Source: Melittangium boletus DSM 14713
GTDB taxonomy: Bacteria > Myxococcota > Myxococcia > Myxococcales > Myxococcaceae
Reading direction: 5' to 3'
NCBI RefSeq assembly: GCF_002305855.1
Contig: NZ_CP022163.1
Coordinates: forward strand, 4,030,292-4,094,291
Length of the DNA: 64,000 nt
Within the stretch, counting starts at the first letter, position 1, and each line of letters opens with the position of its first letter. The notes below the pieces were generated by a model. That model saw only the letters and a program-made list of their open reading frames with translations, was not told the DNA's origin and did no database searches. The position numbers were made by a program, and so were the translations under genes. Below, piece by piece: positions 36,842-46,762 of this stretch.

Positions 36842-37275
36842 TCGAGGTGGGCGAGCCTATAGGACCCACCCACCCCCGAGGAAGCCAGTCCCGCGTTTTT
36901 GCCCCTAGGCCCGGCCGCTCCGGGCGGAAGTCGGCCCTTCGTTTTTCGCGTGGGGGCGGAATTGGACTGCTTTCCAGTCAAACCTCGCTCCCTCGCACGA
37001 CGGACGTGTGGCTCCCCGAAATCCCTGAAATTCCACTCTTTTTTCCCATTCTCAAGAGCCAGAGTAAAATTCCAGGAGAACTGGAGAGCCCTCGTCCTTG
37101 GGCGTGGGTGAGGGTGGGGCAAGCTGAGCCCACGGGACGAGGCCAGCGTTCACTGTCCGTCATCCCAACGGGAGTGGGTTGGTTCGCAACGCTTCCACCC
37201 CTTCGCGCCTTCCGGTGGTGCTGCACAGGTTGGGGCGTGTGTCCACATTGGCGGAATCCGAAGGCGGAGTTCCCC
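36842..37275. other. Divergent promoter region between kinase and PilZ genes
   Basis: 434 bases without a gene. A less GC-rich stretch lies at about 36960-37080. It must hold the divergent promoters, but no clear -24/-12 or -35/-10 pair was found. Confidence 0.4.
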
Positions 37276-39339
37276 ATGGCGACGAAGAAGGCGGAGCGCA
37301 TGCGAGCCCGAGAGAACGTCCTGGGCTACCGAATGAGCCCAGGGTTGGCGGCGGTAGCTTCCGTGGAAGGTGAGGTGCTGCCGGCGGGCAGGTTGGTGCA
37401 GTTGTCGCCGGAGCATTTGACGGTGTGTCTGCAGAAGCCCACGGCGCTCAGGCCGGGGCAGCGGGCCAACGTCATGTTGGGGGTGGGAAGGGAAGTGACG
37501 TGCCTGCGGGCCGAGGTGACGAACGTGCACGTGCCGGCGCCCGAGGCGCTGCCGGAGCTGAGTCTGCGCTTCGTGGCGCCTCCGCTCGCCCAGGGGCGGC
37601 ACATCGTGTCCATGCTGGAGGGCTGGCGCGATCAGGGCCAGCTGGAGACGCCGAGCGCTTCTCCCATCTGGAAGGAGCACATCACGCGGCAGGATCGCAT
37701 TGGCCGCATCTTCGAGGCGCTCACGGCGCGGCGCTGCCGGGGCATGGCGCGCTCGGCGCTGGGAGACGTGGAGCTGGCCGCGGCGCTCTTCGACAAGTAC
37801 GACGGCCGCGTGGCGTGGGACGTGCGGGGCGGGGTGCTACCGCCAGGGCCCTTCATGATCGAGGTGTTTGGCTTTTCCTCGGTGATGCACTTCCAGGTGC
37901 GCGAGGCGCATGAGGACGATGGGCTGTGGAGCGTGCCCATGCCGCGCGAGCTGGTGCGCTACCGGCACCGGCGGCTGCGGCGCGCGGCGGCGTGGGGAGG
38001 GTGCGTGGCGCGCTTCGCCCATCCGCTCTGGCCCCAGGTGCGCGTGGAGCGCGAGCTCATGGACATCTCCTATGAGGGCCTGTCCTTCGCCACCGAGCCG
38101 GGAGAGGATCTGCTCTACCCCGGCCTGGTGCTGCCCGAGATGGAGGTGCGCATGCCGGGGGGCCGCTCGGTGTGGCTCAAGGGCGAGGTGCGCAACATCT
38201 CCGGCGCCACCGCGGCGCGCCGCTGCGGCATGAAGGTGGAGCCGCTGAGCGGCAACACCGGGGATTGGCACGCGCTCGTGGAGGAGCAGAGCCACCCCAA
38301 CACCCGCGTGGCGGGCGAGTGGGACAAGGGCACGTGGAACCTCTTCGAGCGCTCGGGGTACTTCCGGCTGTCGGGCAAGAGCCCCGAGGACTTCAAGCGG
38401 ATGCAGGAGGAGTACCGCGAGGCCCACGCCCGGCTGCATCGCCGGCCCCGGGTGGGCTACCGCGTGGTGCGGCCCATCCCCGGCAGCGAGACGGTGGAGG
38501 CGAGTCTGTCCTGGCTCAAGCCGTACTCGGGCAGTTGGATGGCCCACCACCTGGCGCGTCACCAGCCGCCCAACGAGCGGTGCCGGGGCACGGCGCGCGA
38601 GGCCCTGCGCGACATCTACCTGCGGGGCTTCGAGCCCGCGCAGACCGATCCCGAGGTGAAGTGGTTCCTCGCCTACTGCGAGGCGAACGTGCGCTGGGTG
38701 CGCTTCACGGCGATCGACTTCGCCGAGTGGTACCAGCACACGGGCCAGGCGTGCGTGTTGCCCTTCCGCCTCATGGAGGCCGACACCCGGCGTGACTGGC
38801 GCATGCCCGCGGGCTTCACCCTGGGCGAGCCCACGCCCGAGGAGAAGGCGGCGCTCTTCTCCCGGCTCGAGCGCACGCGGCCCGTGGCCTACCGCGAGGC
38901 GTTGGACCTGGTGCCCGAGCGCTTCGATCTGGCGCGGCTCAAGGGCCAGTGGAGCGAGGCGAAGCTCGAGCGGGAGCGGCACGTGCTCGTGGCGCGCAAG
39001 GACGGCCGGGCCGTGGCGGTGGGCGTGATGGAGTCGGCGCACGCGGGGCTCAACCTGTTCCACGTGCTCAATGGCCTGCGCATCATCCCGCTCGTGGACG
39101 CGTCCCTGCCCGAGGCCCAGGAGGCGATGCTGGCGCTGCTCGCGGGCGCGGCCGAGTGGTACCGCGCCCGGGGGCTGGATGTCTTCATCCACTACGTGGA
39201 GGAGAATCACACCCGCTACGCCGAGGAGGCGAAGCTCGGAGACCTGGGCGAGGGCCGCATCTGGGTGCTCTCCTCTCAGTTGCTGCCCGACTTCATCGAG
39301 CACCTGTGCGAGGCGACCACGCCTCGAAGCGGCGAGTGA
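37276..39339 (+). CDS. PilZ-domain protein with C-terminal acyltransferase-like region
   Basis: 687 residues from the ATG at 37276. A PilZ-like barrel lies near the N terminus (about 15-100). A fuller PilZ domain at 225-320 has YRHRRLRR (RxxxR) and MDISYEGLSF (DxSxxG), the c-di-GMP-binding pair. The C-terminal 200 residues look like a GNAT fold (HVLVARKDGRAVAVGVMES, then NLFHVLNGLRIIPL). This suggests a cyclic-di-GMP-controlled acyl or acetyl transfer; the target is unknown. Confidence 0.65.
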   Translation: MATKKAERMRARENVLGYRMSPGLAAVASVEGEVLPAGRLVQLSPEHLTVCLQKPTALRPGQRANVMLGVGREVTCLRAEVTNVHVPAPEALPELSLRFVAPPLAQGRHIVSMLEGWRDQGQLETPSASPIWKEHITRQDRIGRIFEALTARRCRGMARSALGDVELAAALFDKYDGRVAWDVRGGVLPPGPFMIEVFGFSSVMHFQVREAHEDDGLWSVPMPRELVRYRHRRLRRAAAWGGCVARFAHPLWPQVRVERELMDISYEGLSFATEPGEDLLYPGLVLPEMEVRMPGGRSVWLKGEVRNISGATAARRCGMKVEPLSGNTGDWHALVEEQSHPNTRVAGEWDKGTWNLFERSGYFRLSGKSPEDFKRMQEEYREAHARLHRRPRVGYRVVRPIPGSETVEASLSWLKPYSGSWMAHHLARHQPPNERCRGTAREALRDIYLRGFEPAQTDPEVKWFLAYCEANVRWVRFTAIDFAEWYQHTGQACVLPFRLMEADTRRDWRMPAGFTLGEPTPEEKAALFSRLERTRPVAYREALDLVPERFDLARLKGQWSEAKLERERHVLVARKDGRAVAVGVMESAHAGLNLFHVLNGLRIIPLVDASLPEAQEAMLALLAGAAEWYRARGLDVFIHYVEENHTRYAEEAKLGDLGEGRIWVLSSQLLPDFIEHLCEATTPRSGE

Positions 39340-39343
39340 GCCC

Positions 39344-39375
39344 CACCCGGGAGTGCCTTCGCGCCCTCCCGGGTG
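39344..39375. terminator. Bidirectional intrinsic terminator hairpin
   Basis: Perfect 10-base stem CACCCGGGAG / CTCCCGGGTG with a 12-base loop in the gap between convergent genes. Confidence 0.7.
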
Positions 39376-39385
39376 TCCGCGCCTC

Positions 39386-42205
39386 TCAGGGCGTGTAGTA
39401 CTCGGCCGAGGAGGGAGTCGTGTTGCTCACGCCTCCCATGACGAGCACCGTGCCATCGTTCAGGAGGACCGCCGCGGACAGGTAGCGGTCCACGCGCATG
39501 GGGGCGGTGTTGCTCCAGAGGCCGCTGACCGGATCATACAGCTCCGCCGTGGTGAGGATGCCCGAGGACTCGTGGTAGCCCCCGGCCACCAGCACCTTGC
39601 CGTTGGGCAACAGGCTGGCGATGTGAGCGCGGCGGGGCGCGCGCGGCGTGCCCGCGGCCGACCAGGTGCGCGTGGCCGGCTCATACACCTCCGCGTCTCC
39701 CTCTCCCATGACGAGCACCCGGCCATCCGCGAGCACGGTGGCGGTGTGGTGGGCAAGGCCCAGATGGGGGCCCGGCACGGAGGTGAAGCCGCCCGTGGCC
39801 GGGATGAACAGCTCGGCCGAGGCCAGGGGCCTTCCCTCGGCGTCGATTCCTCCCACCACCAGCACGGTTCCATCGCCCAGGAGGCTCGCGGTGTGATGGC
39901 CGCGCGGCATGCCCAGTGCCCCCGCGAGGCTCCAGGTGTTGGTGGCCGGGTCGTACAGCTCGGCCGAGGCCAGGGTCTCTCCGCCGTATTCGGCGCTCAT
40001 TCCGCCCACGACGAGCACCTGGCCCCCGGGCAGCGCGGTGGCGGTGTGGTGGTAGCGCAACTTGTGGACAACTCCCGCCTTCCTCCACTCACCGCGCGAG
40101 GGCATGTACAGCTCGGCGCCGACGAGCGGGGCGGCGCCCTGTCCACCGCCCACGAGCAGCACCCGTCCGTCGGACAGCCGGGTCGCCGTGTGGCCGCGGT
40201 GGTGGGTGAGCATGGCGCCCGTGGAAGACCAGGTGCCGAGCGCTGGATCATACAGCTCCGAGCTGGTGTCGAAGCCGCCCGTCACCAGCACCCGGCCGTC
40301 GTCGAGCACGGTGGCGGTGGGTTGCAGGTGAGGCTGGCGCATGTCGCTCGTGAGCGTCCACCTGCCCGCGGAAGAGGGCGCGCACTGGAGGCTCACCTCG
40401 TTGGCGGCGGAGTTGTTGCGCTCGTCGCACTCGCGCTCCCGGCCGTGGCCCGTGCCGTCGTCATCCGCCACCGCCCACACCTTGGCGCGCAGGCCCGGCG
40501 CGGTGGGCAGCCTCAGCTCGACCCGGACCACGCTGCCCGGGGCGAGCCGCGTGGGCACTGGGACCGTTCCCAGCAGCTTGCCTCCCGCTCCGGGCTCGCC
40601 CTGGTAGAAGGCCACCGGGAGTCCCGCGGAGGCGGACGCGTCGCCGTCATTGCGCACGTGCGCGCTCAGGGTCAGCGCGAACGTGGTGGAGTCGCAGGAG
40701 GACAGCACCTCGGACACCACCTTCACGTCCGGCGCGGCGAAGGGCGTCAGGGTGGCGGTGCCCTGGCTGTTGGAGCGAAAGGCATTGAACCCCCGCGTCC
40801 ACGGAGTGACGGAGTAGGGGGGAATGGTGCCGTCATCATTGATGTGGGTGACCGAGTACGCATGCTGGTTCCACAGGCCCCGCGTGTTCACCCAACCGTC
40901 CTCCCGCTCGCGGTACAGGCGCAGGCCCCCGTGGAAGCCCATGCCACAGGTGGTGTTCTGCGCCACGAGCAGCTCCGCGTTTCCATCCCCATCCACATCC
41001 GCGACCACCGGGTTCTCGTAGCTCGTGCACGAGCTGTGAGGCACCTCCAGGCGCACCGCGCCCGTGGCTCCGTCATGGATGCGCAGCCGCAGCTCGTCCG
41101 CGTAGAGCACCTCCGCCTTGCCATCTCCCTCGAAGTCGAAGGCGGCGGAGCTCGTGCGGTTGGAGCTGTAATCGCGCGTGGGGCTCGTCCACTTCACCCC
41201 GCCTTGGGTCTCGAAGACGATGTAGCGATCCGTTCCGGCCACGCCCACCTCGGGCTGACCGTCGCCATCGAAGTCCGCGATCGTCGGCGCTCCGCCCGCG
41301 CCTCCACCCGGAATCGCCGTGGTCCACAACAGCTTGCAGTCGTCATCCAGCAGCGACACATAGCCACTCCACACCACCACCACTTCCCCCTGGGGGTCCG
41401 CGTCGAAGTTGCCCACCCCCGACAGCCCATGACCGATGGTGCTGTTCGAGCACTTGAGCTGGCCATGGGCGCGGTAGATGGATCGGCCATTGATCACCTC
41501 GAGCACGCCGTCCTGATCGATGTCCGCGGCGAACGAGATGGGCCCCGTGGTGTGGCCCCCCGTCCCATCGGCGCCCAACCACTTGAGCGCGCCCGTGGAC
41601 GTGAACACGGCATGGCCATTGATGAGTTCCACCTGGCCATCCCCGTCGAGATCCGCCATGGACGGTCCACCCCAGTTGTTGCCCGGCGGAGGAGTGCGGA
41701 ACTTGAACGTGCCGTCGTGCTCGAAACACAACAGCCCCTGGCTGCTCTCGGGCACGGTGCAGATCTCCACCCGGCCGTCCCCGTCGAGATCTCCCGCGGC
41801 GATGTTCGACGCGCCGCGCACCCGGTAGCGCTCATCCGTCACGGCCCACAAGTCGCGGCCCGTGGCACCGTCGATCGCCCGGAGGATGCCGTTGCTCACG
41901 TAGTTTTCCCCCTCGTAGGAATTGAAGACGACGTCGGGCACTCCATCCGCGTTCGTATCCACCACCACGGGGGTCATCATCACGTTGATATGTTTGGGAA
42001 AGACGGCACTGCCGGTCCAGGCCCATTCCAATTCTGGCTCGAAATGTGCCTTGGGGGGAGGCCGCGCCTCACAGCGGCTCACGAGTGCCGCGTCTTGAAG
42101 GCCGGGCGCCCCACTGTCCAGGGAAGCCGTCCGCCCACAACCGGCCAGCAACAACCCCACCAAGCCCCCACGGATGATCCCCTGAATGATGCTCTTCTCG
42201 TCCAC
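39386..42205 (-). CDS. FG-GAP / CARDB / kelch-repeat surface lipoprotein
   Basis: 939 residues starting at a GTG with GGGGAGAG before it. Signal peptide with lipobox LLAGC. Residues 60-450 form a propeller of FG-GAP/VCBS repeats with calcium-type DxDGDG loops (DLDGDGRVE, DFDGDGQPE, DVDGDGNAE). A CARDB-like beta-sandwich follows at about 500-600. The final 330 residues are kelch-like repeats with recurring GRVLVxGG and AELYDP signatures. Probably a secreted or outer-membrane-anchored binding protein; ligand unknown. Confidence 0.8.
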   Translation of the reverse strand: MDEKSIIQGIIRGGLVGLLLAGCGRTASLDSGAPGLQDAALVSRCEARPPPKAHFEPELEWAWTGSAVFPKHINVMMTPVVVDTNADGVPDVVFNSYEGENYVSNGILRAIDGATGRDLWAVTDERYRVRGASNIAAGDLDGDGRVEICTVPESSQGLLCFEHDGTFKFRTPPPGNNWGGPSMADLDGDGQVELINGHAVFTSTGALKWLGADGTGGHTTGPISFAADIDQDGVLEVINGRSIYRAHGQLKCSNSTIGHGLSGVGNFDADPQGEVVVVWSGYVSLLDDDCKLLWTTAIPGGGAGGAPTIADFDGDGQPEVGVAGTDRYIVFETQGGVKWTSPTRDYSSNRTSSAAFDFEGDGKAEVLYADELRLRIHDGATGAVRLEVPHSSCTSYENPVVADVDGDGNAELLVAQNTTCGMGFHGGLRLYREREDGWVNTRGLWNQHAYSVTHINDDGTIPPYSVTPWTRGFNAFRSNSQGTATLTPFAAPDVKVVSEVLSSCDSTTFALTLSAHVRNDGDASASAGLPVAFYQGEPGAGGKLLGTVPVPTRLAPGSVVRVELRLPTAPGLRAKVWAVADDDGTGHGRERECDERNNSAANEVSLQCAPSSAGRWTLTSDMRQPHLQPTATVLDDGRVLVTGGFDTSSELYDPALGTWSSTGAMLTHHRGHTATRLSDGRVLLVGGGQGAAPLVGAELYMPSRGEWRKAGVVHKLRYHHTATALPGGQVLVVGGMSAEYGGETLASAELYDPATNTWSLAGALGMPRGHHTASLLGDGTVLVVGGIDAEGRPLASAELFIPATGGFTSVPGPHLGLAHHTATVLADGRVLVMGEGDAEVYEPATRTWSAAGTPRAPRRAHIASLLPNGKVLVAGGYHESSGILTTAELYDPVSGLWSNTAPMRVDRYLSAAVLLNDGTVLVMGGVSNTTPSSAEYYTP

Positions 42206-42464
42206 GGCACTCTCCCCTGTATGACGGGCCTCTCGTTCGCCCGTCCCAGGCCACTTCCCGGCCGATCCTCAAACTATACATAAACCCGAGAATCCGGATA
42301 AACCAATAAACCCAGGTGTGGGAAAGGCTCCAACGCAAGCGAAAGAGACGCGTCCCTCCGTCCGCCATCCTCCACCCGCGAGCCTTTCTGGAGTGTCTGT
42401 CTGTTGGGCGGAGGGCGTCCGATGAAATGCCCTGTTGCCTGACATCCCCCGAGGAGTGGAGCCG

Positions 42465-43934
42465 TCAGTGCGGCGCCATGGCGTCGGGCGAGGGCATGGA
42501 CGGCGGCGCTGCTTGCTTCGCGCGGGGGAAGAACAGACCAGCACAGAAGGCCAGGAGGGCCGAGGCGCTGATGATCCAGAAGTTGAGTGTCAGCCCCGAA
42601 CCGAGCGCGCCGCCGAGCGAGCGCAGCACCTCGGGCGCGAGGCCCCGGCCATGTTCGGGACCAAGCAGCTCGGCGGCGGCGGAGGAGGGGATGCGCGCGT
42701 CGCGCAGGAGCGCGTGCACCATCACCCCGCCCATGAGTCCCACGCCGAGCGCGCCGCCGATGGTGCGGAAGAACATGTTGCTCGCGGTGGCCACGCCGCG
42801 CAGCTCCCAGCCCACGCTCGTCTGCACGGCGATGAGCAGCCCGGTGGAGCTGAAACCCAGTCCCATGCCGAACAGCCCCATGGCCAGCTCGGGCACGAGC
42901 ATGGACGCGCCCGGCTTGAGCAACAGCGCCATGAGCGAGGTGCCCACGGCGGCCATGCCGAGCCCTCCGACGATGAGCGGCCGGAAGCCCGTCTTGAGCA
43001 GGAGCCGTCCGGCCACGAGGCTCGCCAGGGGCCAGCCGACGATCATGGGGGTGATCATCCCGCCCGCGAGCGTGGGCGAGCCGCCGAGCACGCCCTGGAC
43101 ATAGAGGGGCACATAGGTGGTGGCGCCGAACTGGGCCGCGGAGAAGAGGGCGCCGGCGGTGGAGGACACGGCGATGGCGCGGATGCGGAAGAGGGACAGG
43201 GGGAGGATGGGCTCCGGGACCCGGCGCTCGACGTAGACGAAAGCCAGGAGGATGATCAACGCGACGGGGAGCGCGAGCAGGTTCATGCCAAACCCCTGCA
43301 CGCCGAAGAGGAGCGCCACCACGCCCGCGGACAGCAGGAACGCGCCCGCGATGTCGAGCGTCCGGGTCTTGTGCTCCACCTGCTCATGAAAGCAGGACAG
43401 GAGCAGCCCCACGGCGCCCAGGCCAATGGGGACGTTGATGAAGAAGATCCAATGCCAGGTGAGGTACTTCACGATGAGACCGCCGGTGAGGGGCCCCACG
43501 AGCCCGGCGATGCCCCACACGGCGCTGAACGCGCCCTGGACGCGGGCTCGCTGTTCCAGGGTGTAGAGGTCGCCGATGACGGTGAGTGAAATGGGCTGCA
43601 TCGCACCGGCACCCAGTCCCTGGAGGGTGCGGAAGGCGATGAGCATGTTCATGGAGGTGGACAGGCCGCTGGCGATGGAGCCCACGAGGAACAGCCCGAT
43701 GCCGAAGAGGAGGACGGGCTTGCGGCCGTAGAGGTCGGCGAGCTTGCCGTAGATGGGGACGGTGATGGTGGAGGTCAACATGTACGCGGTGAAGACCCAG
43801 GCGTAGCTGTCGAGGCCTCCGAGTTCTCCGACCACGGTGGGCATGGCGGTGGAGACGACGGTCATCTCCAGGGCGGCCATGAAGAGGCAGAGAGCGAGGG
43901 CGAGCGTGGTGAGGGGGCGGTGGGTGGTGCGCAT
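42465..43934 (-). CDS. MFS drug exporter (DHA2, EmrB/QacA-like)
   Basis: About 489 residues with 14 predicted transmembrane segments. It has the DHA2 motif near TM1 (ALEMTVVSTAMPTV), the loop 2-3 motif GKLADLYGRKPVLL, motif C-like VWGIAGLVGPLTGG and WHWIFFINVPIG. It exports drugs or toxic metabolites by proton antiport; substrate unknown. Start placed at ATG 43934 (GTG at 43940 also possible). No regulator adjoins it. Confidence 0.9.
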   Translation of the reverse strand: MRTTHRPLTTLALALCLFMAALEMTVVSTAMPTVVGELGGLDSYAWVFTAYMLTSTITVPIYGKLADLYGRKPVLLFGIGLFLVGSIASGLSTSMNMLIAFRTLQGLGAGAMQPISLTVIGDLYTLEQRARVQGAFSAVWGIAGLVGPLTGGLIVKYLTWHWIFFINVPIGLGAVGLLLSCFHEQVEHKTRTLDIAGAFLLSAGVVALLFGVQGFGMNLLALPVALIILLAFVYVERRVPEPILPLSLFRIRAIAVSSTAGALFSAAQFGATTYVPLYVQGVLGGSPTLAGGMITPMIVGWPLASLVAGRLLLKTGFRPLIVGGLGMAAVGTSLMALLLKPGASMLVPELAMGLFGMGLGFSSTGLLIAVQTSVGWELRGVATASNMFFRTIGGALGVGLMGGVMVHALLRDARIPSSAAAELLGPEHGRGLAPEVLRSLGGALGSGLTLNFWIISASALLAFCAGLFFPRAKQAAPPSMPSPDAMAPH

Positions 43935-44085
43935 TCGCACGCCCTGCCTAACGGGTGGAGGACCCCGCCGCCAGTGGCAAATGGGTCAGCCCGCCGGATG
44001 GGCGCCAGCGAAGGATGCGGCGGGCGCTGAATCCATGATAGCTTCGATGAAAGGAGTTCAAGCTGTTTCACAAGCCGGGGATGCC

Positions 44086-44805
44086 ATGCGCTCGTGGTGG
44101 CTATGTTGTCTAGGGTATTTGATTCTGAGCGGATGCGCTTCTCCACCCATTCCGGGTGTCGTCCAACCCAATCCTGGGGAAAGGCTGGAGGTCATCCCTG
44201 GCCCGATGCCCGGATTTGGTCCATTCCCATCTCACCCGGATGCATTGATGGCCGCTTGCCCCTTGGTGCTGGGTTTGCCAAATGCCGTAGCGGGCCGGCC
44301 AGATGCCCAGAATTTCGAACTCTACTGGCGTACGTCGAAAGAGTATTGCGCTTGGATTTATTACACGCCTGACGGAATGTACGAGATGAGTATGTTGGCG
44401 GTCAGCGCCGTTCAAGACGACGCGCGCATGCGCCAATGCAGACTTCCTTCGGTCGTGTCTGATTCGCGCTATCGCGCTGACGAAATCCAGTATCTATTCG
44501 TCGTCCATAACCACCCGTACGAAGGGGAAATTTCCCGGAACGACATTCGTTTCATTGTCGAGCAGGGAGCAGTTCACGGTTTCTCTGTGAAGACGAAAGA
44601 TCGCGATGTGCCTATCTCGATCATCGCGTTCTACTCTCGAGCGGAACGAGGGAACGCGACGTGTGATGGCTTCTTTCAATACATCCCGTTGACCAGGGAA
44701 TTGATGAAGTGGTCCATAGGGGATGAGGGCAAGTGGAAGGATGAGGTATACGGCCGGGTGGAATGGAGGGGCGATGATTTCGACATCATCTATGAAGCGA
44801 AGTAG
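44086..44805 (+). CDS. Lipoprotein with JAMM/DUF4329-like motif, second copy
   Basis: 239 residues with a lipobox (LILSGC). The metal-site pattern equals that of the 2264-2941 gene: Glu86 in EYC, His141-x-His143-Pro, Ser150-x-x-Asp153, with almost the same Glu-to-His distance (55 versus 54). Outside these motifs similarity is modest, and the C terminus is different. It is followed after 10 bases by a small lipoprotein of the shared family. Base composition is clearly lower in GC than its neighbours, suggesting transfer. Confidence 0.6.
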   Translation: MRSWWLCCLGYLILSGCASPPIPGVVQPNPGERLEVIPGPMPGFGPFPSHPDALMAACPLVLGLPNAVAGRPDAQNFELYWRTSKEYCAWIYYTPDGMYEMSMLAVSAVQDDARMRQCRLPSVVSDSRYRADEIQYLFVVHNHPYEGEISRNDIRFIVEQGAVHGFSVKTKDRDVPISIIAFYSRAERGNATCDGFFQYIPLTRELMKWSIGDEGKWKDEVYGRVEWRGDDFDIIYEAK

Positions 44806-44815
44806 GGATGTACTC

Positions 44816-45253
44816 GTGAAGGACCTCTTCATCGCCATCCTGGCAGGTGGATTGCTCTCGGGTTGTGCCCATATCGGAAGGCTGATCGGTTGCGACTGCG
44901 GGGTGGCTCAAAAACAGCTGGAACAGCAGGATATGAATCTTGAGCTTCCCCTCTTCAATGCCTCGGACCCTGGCAAGGTCGCGACGGAGGGTGTGGTGCT
45001 CCAAGCCATCCGGGTGGCCGCGGACGACTTCTTGGGGCGAGACCGTGCGGACGAGGCGTGTTGGGATAAACAAGCGGCGTACACCTACCAAACGATCCAG
45101 CGGGATGACATTGTCTTCGTGAGGATCGACTACAATCCCGCGAGCTGTGGAGAGAAGTTTCACTCGTTGGACGCTGGAGCGACCTATGCCATCGGCAAGG
45201 ATGGGCGTCTTCTCCGCCGCCTGCTCGATGGCGAGCCTCAACGTCCGCGATGA
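44816..45253 (+). CDS. Small lipoprotein, second copy of the partner family
   Basis: The GTG at 44816 is chosen because AGGGA precedes it and it starts just before the signal peptide (LLSGC lipobox); an ATG at 44792 is in frame. 145 residues with AIRVAADDF, DEACW Cys, VFVRIDYNPASCG and GATYAIGKDGRLLRR, the same blocks as at 2967-3389. Candidate antidote of the preceding lipoprotein. Confidence 0.6.
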   Translation: MKDLFIAILAGGLLSGCAHIGRLIGCDCGVAQKQLEQQDMNLELPLFNASDPGKVATEGVVLQAIRVAADDFLGRDRADEACWDKQAAYTYQTIQRDDIVFVRIDYNPASCGEKFHSLDAGATYAIGKDGRLLRRLLDGEPQRPR

Positions 45254-45307
45254 ATACAGAACCCACAGTGGCTTAGTCATCCGGATATGTAGTGGCTCGG
45301 GTTGTTG

Positions 45308-45706
45308 CTATTCACGTTTGAGAATGATGCCCTCATCGTCGATGGCGTAGCTCGCGCCAATGTCAGCTGGCGTTGGAGCGAGGCCACAGCGCTCGTCTTC
45401 CTTGGGGGTGAAGTGGATGAACGTCATCCCTTCACCTCGCTTGACCCAGGCGTCGTAATTCTCGATTTTTTGCAGGCAACGGACCAAGGCTTCGTCACTG
45501 TTGGAATGTCCTGATCCGATTGGACGAAAATCGTCCATTGCGATTTGAAGTGCTTTGAGTTGAGGACCTGCCACCGCCGCTACGTCCTTTCTCCAATCCG
45601 GGAATTGCACGCGAGAAGCAGTCTCCGGTGGAGCAACGGTCGCTTTTCGGTGGATATGAATACAGCCCGATGTGAAAACCAGGACACCCAACCATAGTTT
45701 GTTCAT
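45308..45706 (-). CDS. Small lipoprotein, third member of the partner family
   Basis: 132 residues with lipobox FTSGC, ALQIAMDDFRPIGSG, DEALVRCLQ, FIHFTPKEDERCGL and GASYAIDDEGIILKRE. It aligns better with the 2967 protein than with its neighbour. There is no JAMM-like partner on this strand; instead it follows the orphan DUF3396 gene by 78 bases. It is convergent with the second pair. Confidence 0.6.
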   Translation of the reverse strand: MNKLWLGVLVFTSGCIHIHRKATVAPPETASRVQFPDWRKDVAAVAGPQLKALQIAMDDFRPIGSGHSNSDEALVRCLQKIENYDAWVKRGEGMTFIHFTPKEDERCGLAPTPADIGASYAIDDEGIILKRE

Positions 45707-45784
45707 AAGCGTTCCCTTGAAATAAGTCTTCCCTGTTTAACAGCCTCTTGACGTCTGCGATGAATAAAAAACCCACTGCTTGGT

Positions 45785-46762
45785 TCAAGAATCGAGGAAG
45801 CGGCGCCACCAGGTGCGGGTTTCAGAGGGAGAAGCACCCTCCAGGGTGTAGCCATCCGGACACGTGGACAACCACGGTTCCAGTGCTCGTGCCAACTCCC
45901 GATGGTCGGGCAAGGAGTCTCCTCGAGATATGTCTCCCGCTCTCGGCCACTCTCCGAGTGTCACCACCGCTCGTCCTCTCTCCAACTCCTGGAGATGGGT
46001 GCCCGGGGAGCACAGCCGGTCATGGAGACCGTTGATGCCACCCACTTCGCCGAGCACGGATGGGCCCAGGAGGTTGATCCAATGAACCCCATCAATCCGA
46101 TGTCCCAATGATGTGCATCCATGGGTCACGTCGATCCCTGGATAGCGAAACGCTTCTTCGCGAATCTCTCCCAACGAGGATGTGAAGGGGTTGGTGGATG
46201 AAAAGGCGAGTCCCGCATGGCCGGAGGAGAACGGCAATGAGGAGGCCAACTCCAAGATCAATTCCCGCATCCGCTTGGGCCCTTGTTCTTCCAGATACTC
46301 CGTGGGCCAGGAAAAGCTCACCAGGCTGACGGTGTCGCGCGGGTGACGCCAGGGCAGACGAGCCCGATAGAAGAAGCCATAACCACTGACTCCAGTGGTT
46401 CCACCCGATAACTCCACGGCCCGCTCGAACTGATTCTTGATGTACCGGTGAACGTCCTGGGGATTCTGGGTGTCGTCGAGGAAGCGATCTCCTCGGGGTG
46501 GGGCCATCACCGCCCGGATGATCTCCCAGCTCTCCTCGTCCTGTGGGAAGGGTTCGGTTTCGAGGTCGTACCAATCCGAAAGGACCTCGGGCCCTTGATT
46601 GATGGTGCTCAAATAGAGGTCGAGTGCCTGGCGCACAGGGACCGAGAGATCGTAATGGTCCAAGGGCAGATGCAGGACCAGCCGGATCACTTCGCGCCGG
46701 ACCAGGCGCTCCTGTCCTGACTGGGAAGAATAGAGACGGATTCGAGGGAAAGGTGGGCTCAC
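45785..46762 (-). CDS. DUF3396 immunity protein, orphan copy
   Basis: 325 residues starting with GTG. It shares with the 15565-16578 protein the YLEEQGPK, LPFSSGHAGLAF, RIDGVHWINLLG and WWRRFLD blocks. No complete toxin gene precedes it, only a short frame that overlaps it by a GTGA junction. An orphan immunity protein would still protect against a related toxin from neighbours (inference). Confidence 0.75.
   Translation of the reverse strand: MSPPFPRIRLYSSQSGQERLVRREVIRLVLHLPLDHYDLSVPVRQALDLYLSTINQGPEVLSDWYDLETEPFPQDEESWEIIRAVMAPPRGDRFLDDTQNPQDVHRYIKNQFERAVELSGGTTGVSGYGFFYRARLPWRHPRDTVSLVSFSWPTEYLEEQGPKRMRELILELASSLPFSSGHAGLAFSSTNPFTSSLGEIREEAFRYPGIDVTHGCTSLGHRIDGVHWINLLGPSVLGEVGGINGLHDRLCSPGTHLQELERGRAVVTLGEWPRAGDISRGDSLPDHRELARALEPWLSTCPDGYTLEGASPSETRTWWRRFLDS

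Noticed and set aside
39071..42283. 1070-codon + strand frame opposite the FG-GAP/kelch lipoprotein
   Set aside because: Longer than the true gene but low-complexity Arg/Gly/His; the minus strand has a lipobox, calcium loops and repeats.
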